Part shown: piece after piece, positions 17,484 to 25,321 of the stretch
Layout: each line of letters begins with the position of its first letter
Position numbering within the stretch: position 1 is the stretch's first letter
Origin: Gordonia sp. ABSL11-1
Lineage (GTDB): Bacteria > Actinomycetota > Actinomycetes > Mycobacteriales > Mycobacteriaceae
Direction: 5' to 3'
DNA length: 64,000 bases
Assembly: GCF_030315685.1 (NCBI RefSeq)
Contig: NZ_JASXSI010000011.1
Location: 112,564 to 176,563, forward strand
Translations under genes and position numbers: made by a program
Notes under the pieces: model-generated
Told to the model about the DNA's origin: nothing
The model's input: the letters and a program-made list of their open reading frames with translations, nothing else
The model's database searches: none

Positions 17484-18269
17484 TCACACCTCCACGACGA
17501 CCGGTGCGTGGTCACTCGCGCCCTTGCCCTTGCGGGCCTCCCGGTCGACGAAGGCGGTCCGGACCCGGTCGTCGAAAGCCGGCGAACACAGCAGGAAGTC
17601 GATGCGCATCCCCTCGTTGCGCGGAAACCGCAGCTGCGTGTAATCCCAGAAGGTGTAGCCGTCGGTGTAGGGCAGCGCGGAATCGCGGAAACCGGCATCA
17701 CGGATCGATTGCAGCGCAGCACGTTCGGGCTCGGACACATGGGTCTTGCCGTCGAACACCGCGGGGTCCCAGACGTCGTCGTCGGTCGGGACGACGTTCC
17801 AGTCACCCGCGAGGACGACCTGCGAGGCCGGGTCGTGCGCCAGCCAGAGGGCGCCCATGTCGCGGAGTTGCCGCAGCCAGTCGAGTTTGTAGCGGTAGTG
17901 CGGGTCGTCAAGGGCGCGGCCGTTCGGCACGTACAGGCTCCACACCCGCACCCCGTCGCAGCGTGCGGAGATCGCGCGGGCCTCCTGGGCGGGGGTGACG
18001 TCGCCGCTGCTGTAGGTCGGCTGACCCTCGAACCCGATCTCCACCTCATCGAGTCCGACGCGGGAGGCGATCGCCACACCGTTGAAGCCGCCGGTGCCGA
18101 CATGGGCCACGTCGTAGCCGGCGGCGAGGAAGCTCATCAGCGGGAACTCGTCGTCGCGGCATTTGGTCTCCTGCATGGCGAGGACGTCGATGTCGGACCG
18201 TTCCATCCAGCCGACGACGGCCTCGGACCGTGCGCGGATGGAGTTCACGTTCCAGGTGGCGATGCGCAT
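17484..18269 (-). CDS. xthA: Exodeoxyribonuclease III (AP endonuclease)
   Basis: 261 residues from ATG 18269 (MRIATWNVNS). Family motifs in order: ATWNVNSIRAR, MQETKC with the metal-binding Glu, SLYVPNGR, GDWNV with catalytic Asp and Asn, RIDFLL, and SDHAPV with the catalytic His. The enzyme cleaves DNA at abasic sites and trims 3' blocked ends in base-excision repair. It is the last gene of a tightly packed minus-strand operon, def - GNAT - RNase - barstar - xthA, and starts 1 nt after the barstar stop. From recall, M. tuberculosis has xthA directly next to the GNAT gene, without the RNase-barstar pair. Confidence 0.95.
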   Translation of the reverse strand: MRIATWNVNSIRARSEAVVGWMERSDIDVLAMQETKCRDDEFPLMSFLAAGYDVAHVGTGGFNGVAIASRVGLDEVEIGFEGQPTYSSGDVTPAQEARAISARCDGVRVWSLYVPNGRALDDPHYRYKLDWLRQLRDMGALWLAHDPASQVVLAGDWNVVPTDDDVWDPAVFDGKTHVSEPERAALQSIRDAGFRDSALPYTDGYTFWDYTQLRFPRNEGMRIDFLLCSPAFDDRVRTAFVDREARKGKGASDHAPVVVEV

Positions 18270-18270
18270 G

Positions 18271-18783
18271 TCAGCTCTCGATCCGGGCGACGGGCGAACC
18301 GGCGTCGTGCCAACGCGTCTCGACCCGTCGCGCAAGGGTGGGCGGGGTCAGCAACAGCAGCGCGAAGGCGGCCGGTGGATCGGCGACGTCGCGGTAGTGA
18401 TCGCGATAGAACCCGAGGGACTCGGCGAACCAGGACAATTCGTCGGGCTCGGCGCGCAGGAGCCGGGCGGAGTCCTCGATGATCGTCAGGTAGGCGGTCG
18501 GGGGTGCCACGTCGGTCGGGACGGTCGCGTCGAGGTCGCGCATGCAGTCGTCGAAAGCGTCCTTGTTGTGCCCGAAGTGATCCGGGAATCCCCACGCCCG
18601 CGCGAACTCGTCGAACAGGTCGCCGAGGGTGCCCATCCGATCGGCGTCGACGGAACGGACGACCAGGTTCTGCGGCACCCAGGACAGGCGCGGTCCGGCG
18701 AGGACGCCGGCGACGGGGCCGAATCGACCTGCAGCCGAGATGAACTCGGAGAGTGGAATGGGCGTGTGCTCGGGTCTGCTCAT
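18271..18783 (-). CDS. Barstar-family ribonuclease inhibitor
   Basis: 170 residues. The centre has the barstar signature: LFDEFARAWGFPDHFGHNKDAFDDCMRDLD, where the FGxNxDAxxDCxxDL pattern forms the inhibitor's RNase-binding helix. It is longer than classic barstar (about 90 residues), with an N-terminal extension and a C-terminal helical tail. Its ATG overlaps the stop of the upstream RNase gene by 4 nt (ATGA), so inhibitor synthesis is tied to RNase synthesis. Inferred role: cytoplasmic immunity against the RNase encoded just before it. Confidence 0.82.
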   Translation of the reverse strand: MSRPEHTPIPLSEFISAAGRFGPVAGVLAGPRLSWVPQNLVVRSVDADRMGTLGDLFDEFARAWGFPDHFGHNKDAFDDCMRDLDATVPTDVAPPTAYLTIIEDSARLLRAEPDELSWFAESLGFYRDHYRDVADPPAAFALLLLTPPTLARRVETRWHDAGSPVARIES

Positions 18784-19304
18784 CGGTTCGGTCCTCGGAT
18801 CCGGACGAAGGTACGGTAGTGATCGTCGGTGTACCAGGCGGTTCCGTCGCTGCCGGTGACGATCCGTTCGGCATCACGACTGCGCCCCGGCTCCTTCGCG
18901 TTGACATCCCACTCCCGGTAGGAGACACGGCGGCCATCGGAGCCGGTGACCGGGAGGTTGCGCTCGTTGTTGCGAAAGACGGTGCCGCCGCGTGTACCCG
19001 GCGCGTGCGCCGCGGCCGGCCAATCGCCCGCGTCGATCAGGGCCAACGTCGTGCGGACGTGGGCGGGTACGGCGGCGGTCGAGGACGAGTTCGGTGCCGC
19101 CGCTCGGGTGGAGGCCGCAGGGCCGGGGGCCACGGTGGTCGACGACGCTGCGGATGCGTGGGCCGCATCACCGGTGTCGGTGCCGGAGTCCTCGCCGAGA
19201 AGCCAGACGACCCCGGCGACGACCCCGGCGACGACCGCGACGACGACCACGGCGACCGCGGACACGATCGCCTGTCGCCGGGTGCGGGCCGTGCCGTCGG
19301 CCAT
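18780..19304 (-). CDS. Exported or membrane-anchored guanyl-specific ribonuclease (RNase Sa/barnase type)
   Basis: 174 residues from ATG 19304 (TGATG overlap with the GNAT gene). One hydrophobic helix at about 12-36, an Ala/Ser/Thr-rich linker to about 82, then a microbial RNase domain. The catalytic set known from RNase Sa is intact: Glu131 in SYREWDV, Arg147 in ERIVTG and His162 in DDHYRTF. The single uncleaved-looking helix suggests a membrane-tethered extracytoplasmic enzyme, although signal-peptide cleavage after VAGVVA-type residues cannot be excluded. Coupled to a downstream barstar gene. Possible roles are a contact-dependent or secreted antibacterial toxin, or scavenging of RNA. No secretion-system domain is attached. 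Confidence 0.85.
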   Translation of the reverse strand: MADGTARTRRQAIVSAVAVVVVAVVAGVVAGVVWLLGEDSGTDTGDAAHASAASSTTVAPGPAASTRAAAPNSSSTAAVPAHVRTTLALIDAGDWPAAAHAPGTRGGTVFRNNERNLPVTGSDGRRVSYREWDVNAKEPGRSRDAERIVTGSDGTAWYTDDHYRTFVRIRGPNR

Positions 19305-20305
19305 CACACCTCCACGTACCGATAGCTGTGGTGCAGACCGAAACCCGATGCCCGATACCATGTCCCGGCGACGCGGTTGTCGGCCTCGACCTGCACGTAG
19401 ATCCGCTGCGCGCCGTGGTCGGCGCCCCACGCGACGAGGCTCGACATGACGTCCGATGCGAGACCCCGACGGCGATGACCGGACACGGTCCAGAGTGCGG
19501 TGATCCCCAACCACGGTGTGCCGTCGGCGGATTCGGTGACCGTCGCCCGGCCGATGGAGATCGGCGTGTCGTCGCCGAGGGTGGCCACCGTCATCGGACC
19601 CCGTGACGCCCCGACGACCGCAGCGGCGGCATCGAGGTCGACATCGTCACCGCGGTAGGCGCGCAGCCACGCCGCGTCCGGGGCGTCGTCGAGCCGGACG
19701 GCGTCGGACCTCGCCCGCACAGGGAAGTCGGCGATGTCGCGGGTCAGGAATTGGACGTCGCCGCTTCGGTCGATGCCGTCGATCTGTCCGGCGGGGATCA
19801 GCCGGTCGGCGACGACGACGAGGGCCGGGAGCCCGCGGGCGGCGTACCAGTCGCGCATCGCGGTGAGTGTCGTCGCGTCGGTGCCGGCACCGAACTCGAT
19901 CGGCACCGCGGAGTTGGCGCGTCGGGTGAACCCGTTGCCGGCGCGCAGCAACCACCCCGACAACATCGCCGACTCGACGCCCGGCCACGCGGCCGCGGCG
20001 GCGACCTCGGCCGACCGGATCTCGGAGTTACGCACCGTGAACCGTGACAACAGCCGCACCGACGTGACCGCCGAGCGCGGGATCGACTCCGGGGCGCCGT
20101 CACGCTCGACGACGAGCGGATCGCCGTCGTCGCGCAGGATCCCGGTCACATCGGACAGCGCCGCAGCCGGATCGCCGCGCCAGTCGTCGGGGGTGGCATC
20201 ACCCAGGCGGTACCGGACGACGATGCGGTCGCCGACGAGCGGGTCCGTGCCCTCGGCCCCGGAACCGCCGACCCCGGAACCGCCCGCGCTGCCACTGCGT
20301 GTCAT
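19304..20305 (-). CDS. GNAT-family N-acetyltransferase (Rv0428c-like)
   Basis: 333 residues. The C-terminal third is a GNAT fold with the acetyl-CoA pyrophosphate loop VSGHRRRGLASDVM and a closing GTWYRASGF segment; the N-terminal two thirds include a long region (WLLRAGNGFTRRANS) typical of the two-domain mycobacterial protein encoded beside def. Substrate unknown. It starts 10 bp after the def stop and ends overlapping the RNase start (TGATG). The N-terminal 20 residues are Gly/Ser rich and may not be essential; a later start is possible. Confidence 0.85.
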   Translation of the reverse strand: MTRSGSAGGSGVGGSGAEGTDPLVGDRIVVRYRLGDATPDDWRGDPAAALSDVTGILRDDGDPLVVERDGAPESIPRSAVTSVRLLSRFTVRNSEIRSAEVAAAAAWPGVESAMLSGWLLRAGNGFTRRANSAVPIEFGAGTDATTLTAMRDWYAARGLPALVVVADRLIPAGQIDGIDRSGDVQFLTRDIADFPVRARSDAVRLDDAPDAAWLRAYRGDDVDLDAAAAVVGASRGPMTVATLGDDTPISIGRATVTESADGTPWLGITALWTVSGHRRRGLASDVMSSLVAWGADHGAQRIYVQVEADNRVAGTWYRASGFGLHHSYRYVEV

Positions 20306-20315
20306 GGTGGCGGTG

Positions 20316-20933
20316 TCAGTCGTCGTCGTCTTCGTCGTCGTGACCGAACGGGTCCGAGACCGTGCCGGGCGTCCACGTCAGGCCGGGCACACCCCAGCCC
20401 TGCCGCTTGACGGCCTTCTTCGCGGCCCGGGCATTGCGCCCGACCAGCACGTCGACGTAGAGGTAACCGTCGAGGTGGCCGACCTCGTGCTGCAGCATCC
20501 GGGCGAAGAATCCGGTGCCCTCGACGACGATCTCCTCGCCGTTGCGGTCGACGCCGGTGACCCGCGCCCAGTCGGCGCGGCCGGTGGGGAACTGCTCGCC
20601 CGGCACGGACAGGCAACCCTCGTCGTTGTCGTCGGGATCGGGCATGGTCTCCGGGATCTCGGATGTCTCCAGCACCGGGTTGATCACCTCGCCGCGGCGG
20701 CGGACGACCGCGGCCCGTTCGCCGTCGGGGCAGTCGTAGACGAACATCCGTTTGCTCACCCCGACCTGGTTGGCGGCCAGTCCGACACCATGGGCGGCGT
20801 CCATCGTCTGGTACATGTCGTCGAGAAGGGTCACGAGGTCCGCGGCCGGACGGCGGTCGGCGTCGAGTTCGACGAGTTCCGTCGGGTGGTGCAGCACCGG
20901 TTCACCGATGATGCAGATCGGGAGAATTGCCAT
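20316..20933 (-). CDS. def: Peptide deformylase
   Basis: 205 residues from ATG 20933 ([10 protein letters not shown]), chosen because it matches the usual family N-terminus; upstream codons lack conservation. The three metal-site motifs are present: GVGLAANQ at 49-56, EGCLSVP with Cys107, and QHEVGHLDG with His149, Glu150 and His153. It removes the formyl group from nascent proteins. A 20-residue insertion near DPDDNDE and a C-terminal acidic tail (DDEDDDD) are as in mycobacterial Def. First gene of the minus-strand operon running to xthA and divergent from the DUF3263 gene. Confidence 0.95.
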   Translation of the reverse strand: MAILPICIIGEPVLHHPTELVELDADRRPAADLVTLLDDMYQTMDAAHGVGLAANQVGVSKRMFVYDCPDGERAAVVRRRGEVINPVLETSEIPETMPDPDDNDEGCLSVPGEQFPTGRADWARVTGVDRNGEEIVVEGTGFFARMLQHEVGHLDGYLYVDVLVGRNARAAKKAVKRQGWGVPGLTWTPGTVSDPFGHDDEDDDD

Positions 20934-21020
20934 GCGGGACAGATTACCGACGGGCTCACAGAGACCGTTCACTCGTGGCGAGTCACACCGCGAACCGGCT
21001 CGCCGATCGTGGTTAGATGA

Positions 21021-21076
21021 TCACCGAACCACATTGCTGTGATTTGTTCGGCGACCTGAATCAACCGGTTCGGTGA
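21021..21076. promoter_or_regulatory. Inverted repeat in the def / DUF3263 divergent region
   Basis: TCACCGAACC at 21021-21030 is exactly complementary to GGTTCGGTGA at 21067-21076, 36 nt apart. A smaller nested pair, TCAAC/GTTGA, overlaps the right half. It lies between two divergent genes, 88 bp or more from either start, and could be a regulator site or a transcript structure. No known family consensus was recognised. Confidence 0.35.
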
Positions 21077-21163
21077 CGTTGATCTGAACCGGCCCAGTGG
21101 ACCGGGGTGGGGCGCCGACGATGCGGCGGTGTGATGTGCACGAGGCGATCTTGAGGGAGCGAG

Positions 21164-21526
21164 ATGGACGGCGCAGCTGCGCGAAGCCAGAAGCAGGGCG
21201 ATCAACCCACATCCACCAACGATTCCGCCGAGCCGACGACGAACGCCGCCGACCCCCACGAGGTCGGGGCCGACGGCCTGTCCCGCCGCGAACACGACAT
21301 CCTGTCGTTCGAGCGGCAGTGGTGGAAATACGCCGGCGCCAAGGAAGAGGCGATCAAAGAACTCTTCGGACTGTCGGCCACCCGCTACTACCAGGTTCTC
21401 AACGCGCTCGTCGACCGCCCGGAGGCGCTCGCCGCGGATCCGATGCTGGTCAAGCGTCTGCGTCGCCTGCGGGCGTCGCGGCAGAAGGCCCGTGCGGCCC
21501 GTCGGCTCGGGTTCGAGATCACCTGA
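21164..21526 (+). CDS. DUF3263 family protein (Rv0430-like)
   Basis: 120 residues. The conserved part begins GLSRREHDILSFERQWWKYAGAKEEAIKELF and continues with LSATRYYQVLNALVDRPEAL, a helix-turn-helix-like fold ending in a basic tail (RLRRLRASRQKARAARRLG). In Mycobacteriales this small protein is encoded at the same place, between def and the LytR_C protein; from its composition it may bind DNA or RNA. Function is not established. The first 35 residues are polar and low in complexity. It is divergent from def. Confidence 0.85.
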   Translation: MDGAAARSQKQGDQPTSTNDSAEPTTNAADPHEVGADGLSRREHDILSFERQWWKYAGAKEEAIKELFGLSATRYYQVLNALVDRPEALAADPMLVKRLRRLRASRQKARAARRLGFEIT

Positions 21527-21592
21527 TCCGGCGGCCCCCGCGGCACCGCCGACCACGCCGGGCCGCCCGACGGAAGTCAAGTAAGGTTCTCG

Positions 21593-22081
21593 GTGATGAA
21601 TCCTGATCGCGAACCGAGTCGCCTGCCGTTGCGGGCAGGAGCCATGCTGTTGCTGGCGATCGCCATCGTCTTCGTGGGACTGGGCTGGCATTCGGCCGCC
21701 ACCAGCGGTGACGATCCGGAGAAGGATCTCGAGGCGGCACAGACCCAGGTGACGACGACGGCGGCAGCGCCCAGCAGCGCCACCTCGTCGTCGGTGGCGG
21801 CCTCAGCGGACACCCCGGAACTGTGCGTCTTCAACGCCGGATCGGTCTCCGGCCTGGCCGGCGAGGTGACCGACTCGCTGAAGGCCAAGGGTTTCCAGAC
21901 GGCCGAGCCCAGCAACCTGACCACGTCGTCGGTCACCGAGAACACCGTGTTCTACGACGAGGGCCAGAAGTCGGCCGCCGACCAGGTGGCCTCCGCGCTC
22001 GGCGACGCCAGCGTCGACCCACGCCCGTCCTCGTTCACCCAGTGCTCCGACGGCATCCCCGTCATCGTGGTCACCCGATGA
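21593..22081 (+). CDS. Membrane-anchored LytR_C-domain protein (Rv0431-like)
   Basis: About 162 residues. Starts at GTG 21593 or, equally well, ATG 21596. One N-terminal membrane helix (AMLLLAIAIVFVGLGW) is followed by a Thr/Ala/Ser-rich linker and a LytR_C-type domain from ELCVFNAGSVSGLAGEVTDSLKAKGF to PVIVVTR. The domain should face the cell-wall side. In M. tuberculosis the equivalent gene also lies between the DUF3263 gene and sodC; a role in vesicle formation or envelope integrity has been described for it, which I recall rather than can see. Confidence 0.85.
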   Translation: MMNPDREPSRLPLRAGAMLLLAIAIVFVGLGWHSAATSGDDPEKDLEAAQTQVTTTAAAPSSATSSSVAASADTPELCVFNAGSVSGLAGEVTDSLKAKGFQTAEPSNLTTSSVTENTVFYDEGQKSAADQVASALGDASVDPRPSSFTQCSDGIPVIVVTR

Positions 22082-22157
22082 CCGCACCGCCACCGGCGAC
22101 CGCCGGGCTCCCCGACCCGACACCAGCTCGGCCCGTTGAATGATCACAAGGAGTGAC

Positions 22158-22826
22158 ATGACCGCCAGTTCGATCCGAATCCGTCGCACGCTCGCCGTGC
22201 TCGCCTCAGCCGGCATCGTCGGCGGTGCGCTGGCGGCCTGCACGCCGGACGAGCCGCCGACCGACGCCCCCGGCACCACACCGTCCGTGGTCACCGGCAA
22301 CCAGGCACCTCCGGGGGAGGTCGACGACGCCGACGGCATCGGGTCGTCGCCGAAGGGCAACGCCACCGCGAACCTGATCGACGACGACGGCAAGACCGTG
22401 GGCGAGGCCGTCTTCACGCCGAGCGGGTCGTCGGTCAAGGTCGACGTCCGGGTCAACGCCGAGAGCGGCATCCCCGCCGGCTTCCACGGCATGCACATCC
22501 ACCAGAACGGCGTCTGCCAGACCGGCGGCAGCGAGGCCTTCAGCAGCGCCGGCAGCCACCTGCAGGTCGACGGCCGCACGAGTCACCCGTCCAGCGGTGA
22601 CCTGGTGTCGATCAACGTCCTGAAGGACGGCACCGGCGAGACGGTCACCACGACCGACGCGGTCAACCTCGAGCAGATCGTCGGCAAGGCCATCGTCATC
22701 CACGAGAAGGCCGACAACTTCGCCAACATCCCGACGCGCTACGCGCCGGCGCCCGACGAGCAGACGATGAAGACCGGCGACGCGGGCAGCCGTCTGGCAT
22801 GCGGCGTCATCGAGGCGCACGAGTAG
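22158..22826 (+). CDS. sodC: Copper/zinc superoxide dismutase lipoprotein
   Basis: 222 residues from ATG 22158, with AAGGAG 5 nt upstream. Lipobox LAAC at Cys28, then a linker and an SOD domain: GFHGMHIHQNGVC with copper His ligands, GSHLQVDGRTSHPSSGDL with further ligands, and IVIHEKADNFANIP, followed by DAGSRLACGV. It dismutates superoxide at the cell surface. The position after the LytR_C gene and 3 bp before the ligase gene fits the mycobacterial order, so the three probably form one transcript. Confidence 0.95.
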   Translation: MTASSIRIRRTLAVLASAGIVGGALAACTPDEPPTDAPGTTPSVVTGNQAPPGEVDDADGIGSSPKGNATANLIDDDGKTVGEAVFTPSGSSVKVDVRVNAESGIPAGFHGMHIHQNGVCQTGGSEAFSSAGSHLQVDGRTSHPSSGDLVSINVLKDGTGETVTTTDAVNLEQIVGKAIVIHEKADNFANIPTRYAPAPDEQTMKTGDAGSRLACGVIEAHE

Positions 22827-22829
22827 GTC

Positions 22830-23954
22830 GTGATCCAGCCGATCGAGTTCGACGGCTCGCCGACCCCGTCGCTGGGTGTCGAATGGGAATTCGCCCTGAC
22901 CGACAAGGTCACCGGTGATCTGTCGAACTCGGCGGCCGACCTGTTCGCACTGGTGTCGGAACATGTGCCGGCCCGCCGCGACAAGGTCCACAAGGAGTTG
23001 CTGCGCAACACCGTCGAGATCGTCACCGGGATCTGCCGGGACACCCCCGAGGCGATGGCGGATCTGTCTGCGACCCTCGATGCGGTGCGCGGACTCACCG
23101 AGGAGCTCGGGGTCGACCTGTACGGGGCGGGCACGCACCCGTTCGCGCAGTGGTCGACACAGCTGCTCACCGAGGGCCATCGCTATGCCGAACTGATCGA
23201 GCGCACTCAGTGGTGGGGTCGGCAGATGCTGATCTGGGGTGTGCATGTGCACGTGGGGATCAGCCACCGCGACAAGGTGCTGCCCATCCTCGGCTCGTTG
23301 CTCAACTACTACCCGCATCTGCTGGCGTTGTCGGCGTCGTCGCCGATGTGGGCCGGCCAGGACACCAACTACGCCAGCAACCGCGCGATGATGTTCCAGC
23401 AGTTGCCGACGGCCGGGCTGCCGTTCCAGTTCGCCACGTGGGCCGAGTTCGAATCGTTCGTCACCGATCAGAAGACCACCGGCATCATCGACCATCTCAA
23501 CGAGATCCGTTGGGACATCAGGCCGTCACCGCATCTGGGCACCATCGAGGTGCGGGTGTGCGACGGGCTGACCAACCTCACCGAGTTGTCGGCGTTGGTG
23601 GCGTTCATCCACTGTCTCGTCGTCGACCTCGACCGTCGGTTCTCCGCCGGGGAGGAACTGCCGCAGATGGCGCCCTGGCTGGTGCAGGAGAACAAGTGGC
23701 GTGCCGCGCGATACGGACTCGACGCCATCGTCATCCTCGACGCCCAGTGCCGCGAACGCCTCGTCATCGACGACCTCGCCGACCTGCTGGAGCGGCTCGA
23801 ACCGATCGCCCGCGACCTCAACTGCGTCGACGAGTTGTCGCGGGTCGCCGACATCGCTTCTGCGGGAGCGAGTTACCAGCGCCAGCGCGAGGTCTACCGC
23901 CGGACCGGCGACCTCCGTGCGGTGGTGAGTTCGGTGGTCGACGAGCTCAGGTGA
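22830..23954 (+). CDS. Carboxylate-amine ligase, glutamate-cysteine ligase 2 family (YbdK type)
   Basis: 374 residues from GTG 22830. Family hallmarks are SLGVEWEFALTD near the N-terminus, the ELLRNTVEIVTG segment, WGVHVHVGIS and IRWDIRPSPHLGTIEVRVCD. YbdK proteins have weak glutamate-cysteine ligase activity in vitro; the true substrate in actinomycetes, which make mycothiol rather than glutathione, is uncertain. It follows sodC by 3 bp. The gene ends 40 bp from the convergent Mrp operon. Confidence 0.88.
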   Translation: MIQPIEFDGSPTPSLGVEWEFALTDKVTGDLSNSAADLFALVSEHVPARRDKVHKELLRNTVEIVTGICRDTPEAMADLSATLDAVRGLTEELGVDLYGAGTHPFAQWSTQLLTEGHRYAELIERTQWWGRQMLIWGVHVHVGISHRDKVLPILGSLLNYYPHLLALSASSPMWAGQDTNYASNRAMMFQQLPTAGLPFQFATWAEFESFVTDQKTTGIIDHLNEIRWDIRPSPHLGTIEVRVCDGLTNLTELSALVAFIHCLVVDLDRRFSAGEELPQMAPWLVQENKWRAARYGLDAIVILDAQCRERLVIDDLADLLERLEPIARDLNCVDELSRVADIASAGASYQRQREVYRRTGDLRAVVSSVVDELR

Positions 23955-23994
23955 CCCACTCGGCCTCCGTCGCTCGCCTCGAGGAGCGCGGGTG

Positions 23995-24327
23995 TCAGTC
24001 GTGAGTGCCGGATTCCATGTCGTCGCGGTCCATCAGGCCGTCGCGGGCGCGTTGCTCCTGATAGACGAGACGTCCGATGCGGTGGGCGATGACGGGCGCG
24101 GTCATGAGTGCGAACAGGCCGGCGAGGACCAGCATGCCGTTGTCGACGTTGTCGCCGAGCCGGATCATCGCGCCGATGAGCATCAGCAGGAGCCCGAAGG
24201 TCTGCGGCTTCGTCGATGCGTGCATGCGGCTCAACGTGTCCGGGAAGCGGAGCATCCCGATCGCGGTGGTGAGTGCCATGGTCGCGCCGAGGATCAGCAG
24301 CACGGACGAGATGATGTCGCCGATCAT
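23995..24327 (-). CDS. mnhG: Mrp/Mnh cation:proton antiporter subunit G
   Basis: 110 residues with three predicted membrane helices. The sequence IGMLRFPDTLSRMHASTKPQTFG is the MrpG signature. It is the last gene of a six-gene operon and overlaps subunit F by 4 nt. The whole complex exchanges cytoplasmic Na+ (or K+) for external protons and supports alkali and salt tolerance. The hydrophilic tail (RDGLMDRDDMESGTHD) is cytoplasmic by inference. Confidence 0.93.
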   Translation of the reverse strand: MIGDIISSVLLILGATMALTTAIGMLRFPDTLSRMHASTKPQTFGLLLMLIGAMIRLGDNVDNGMLVLAGLFALMTAPVIAHRIGRLVYQEQRARDGLMDRDDMESGTHD

Positions 24328-24587
24328 GCTTCGTCATCCCTCACGCGGAAACGTGCGATTGCGATCGACCCCACGAAACTCAGCAGCGACAGCGCGACGA
24401 TCGCCGGGACGACCGTCGAGTCACGGCTGAACGCCGCCCACGCGGCGAGTCCGCACATGCAGAGCGCGATGACCGTGTCGAGCGCGACGAGCCGGTCCAG
24501 GCTGGTCGGTCCGCGCAGCACGCGGATCGTCGTGAGCACGGCGGCGATCATCAGCATGGCGCTGACGACGGTCCAGACGTAGGTCAT
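24324..24587 (-). CDS. mnhF: Mrp/Mnh cation:proton antiporter subunit F
   Basis: 87 residues and three membrane helices. The central LRGPTSLDRLVALDTVIAL is the conserved MrpF cytoplasmic loop, with the invariant acidic residues. Length and position between E and G are standard. ATGA overlaps join it to both neighbours. Confidence 0.93.
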   Translation of the reverse strand: MTYVWTVVSAMLMIAAVLTTIRVLRGPTSLDRLVALDTVIALCMCGLAAWAAFSRDSTVVPAIVALSLLSFVGSIAIARFRVRDDEA

Positions 24588-25321
24588 CGTTCCACCTCCT
24601 CCACGGCCGGATCGGTGGCACCGGCCACCCCGTGGGTCCGATCCGAGCGGCGCACACGGTGATACTCCTCGTCAATGCCGTGGTACGGGCTCGGATGCCA
24701 TTCGCTGTCGCGCTCGAACGCCTTGATGAACGACCGCTCGACGAAGGCGACCTGCTTGTAGAAGGCCCGCACCCGCTTCTCGCTGCGCACGTCGAAGACA
24801 TGGATGTAGAGCATGCGACGACGGTGGTCGATCTCCAGGACCATCGTGCCGGGCACCAGATTCAGATAGTCGACGGCCAGCGTGAGCACCAGGTCGGACT
24901 TGATGGTGACCCGCACGCGGACGACGGCGCCGAGCGGCGGACGGCCCGGACGGATAGCGGCCCACGCCACCTGCGCGCTGGACACGAAGAAGTCGCCGAT
25001 CAGCCGGGCGAGCAGCAGGAGCACGGTCAACGGGTGGATGCGTCCCTCGACCGGGACCCGCGGCAGCGGCAGCAGGGTCACGATGGCGACGGCGAGGACG
25101 AGCCCGCCGAGGATGTTGGCCCAGGAGATGGTGCCCCACAACAACACCCAGACGACGGTGAGGAAGGCGAGCGTCCACAGTCGGACGGCGACCTCGCGGG
25201 AGTCGCTGCCGAGCCATCGGGGGATGCGGACGTGGTCGCGCAGCCAGACGTAGCCGCTGACGACGTGCCAGAAGATGAACAGCAGCGAGACCCGCCAGGC
25301 GGTGATGATGCGTGCCTTCAC
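24584..25321 (-). CDS. mnhE: Mrp/Mnh cation:proton antiporter subunit E
   Basis: 245 residues, against about 160 for a typical MrpE. The core from residue 50 or so (LAFLTVVWVLLWGTISWANILGG) through PRVPVEGRI, FFVSSAQVAWAAIRPG and LVLTLAVDYLNLVPGTMV is typical. The additional N-terminal part (about 45 residues with one hydrophobic segment, HVVSGYVWLRDHVRI) and a C-terminal polar tail are extensions. Overlaps subunits D and F by 4 nt each. Confidence 0.92.
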   Translation of the reverse strand: MKARIITAWRVSLLFIFWHVVSGYVWLRDHVRIPRWLGSDSREVAVRLWTLAFLTVVWVLLWGTISWANILGGLVLAVAIVTLLPLPRVPVEGRIHPLTVLLLLARLIGDFFVSSAQVAWAAIRPGRPPLGAVVRVRVTIKSDLVLTLAVDYLNLVPGTMVLEIDHRRRMLYIHVFDVRSEKRVRAFYKQVAFVERSFIKAFERDSEWHPSPYHGIDEEYHRVRRSDRTHGVAGATDPAVEEVER

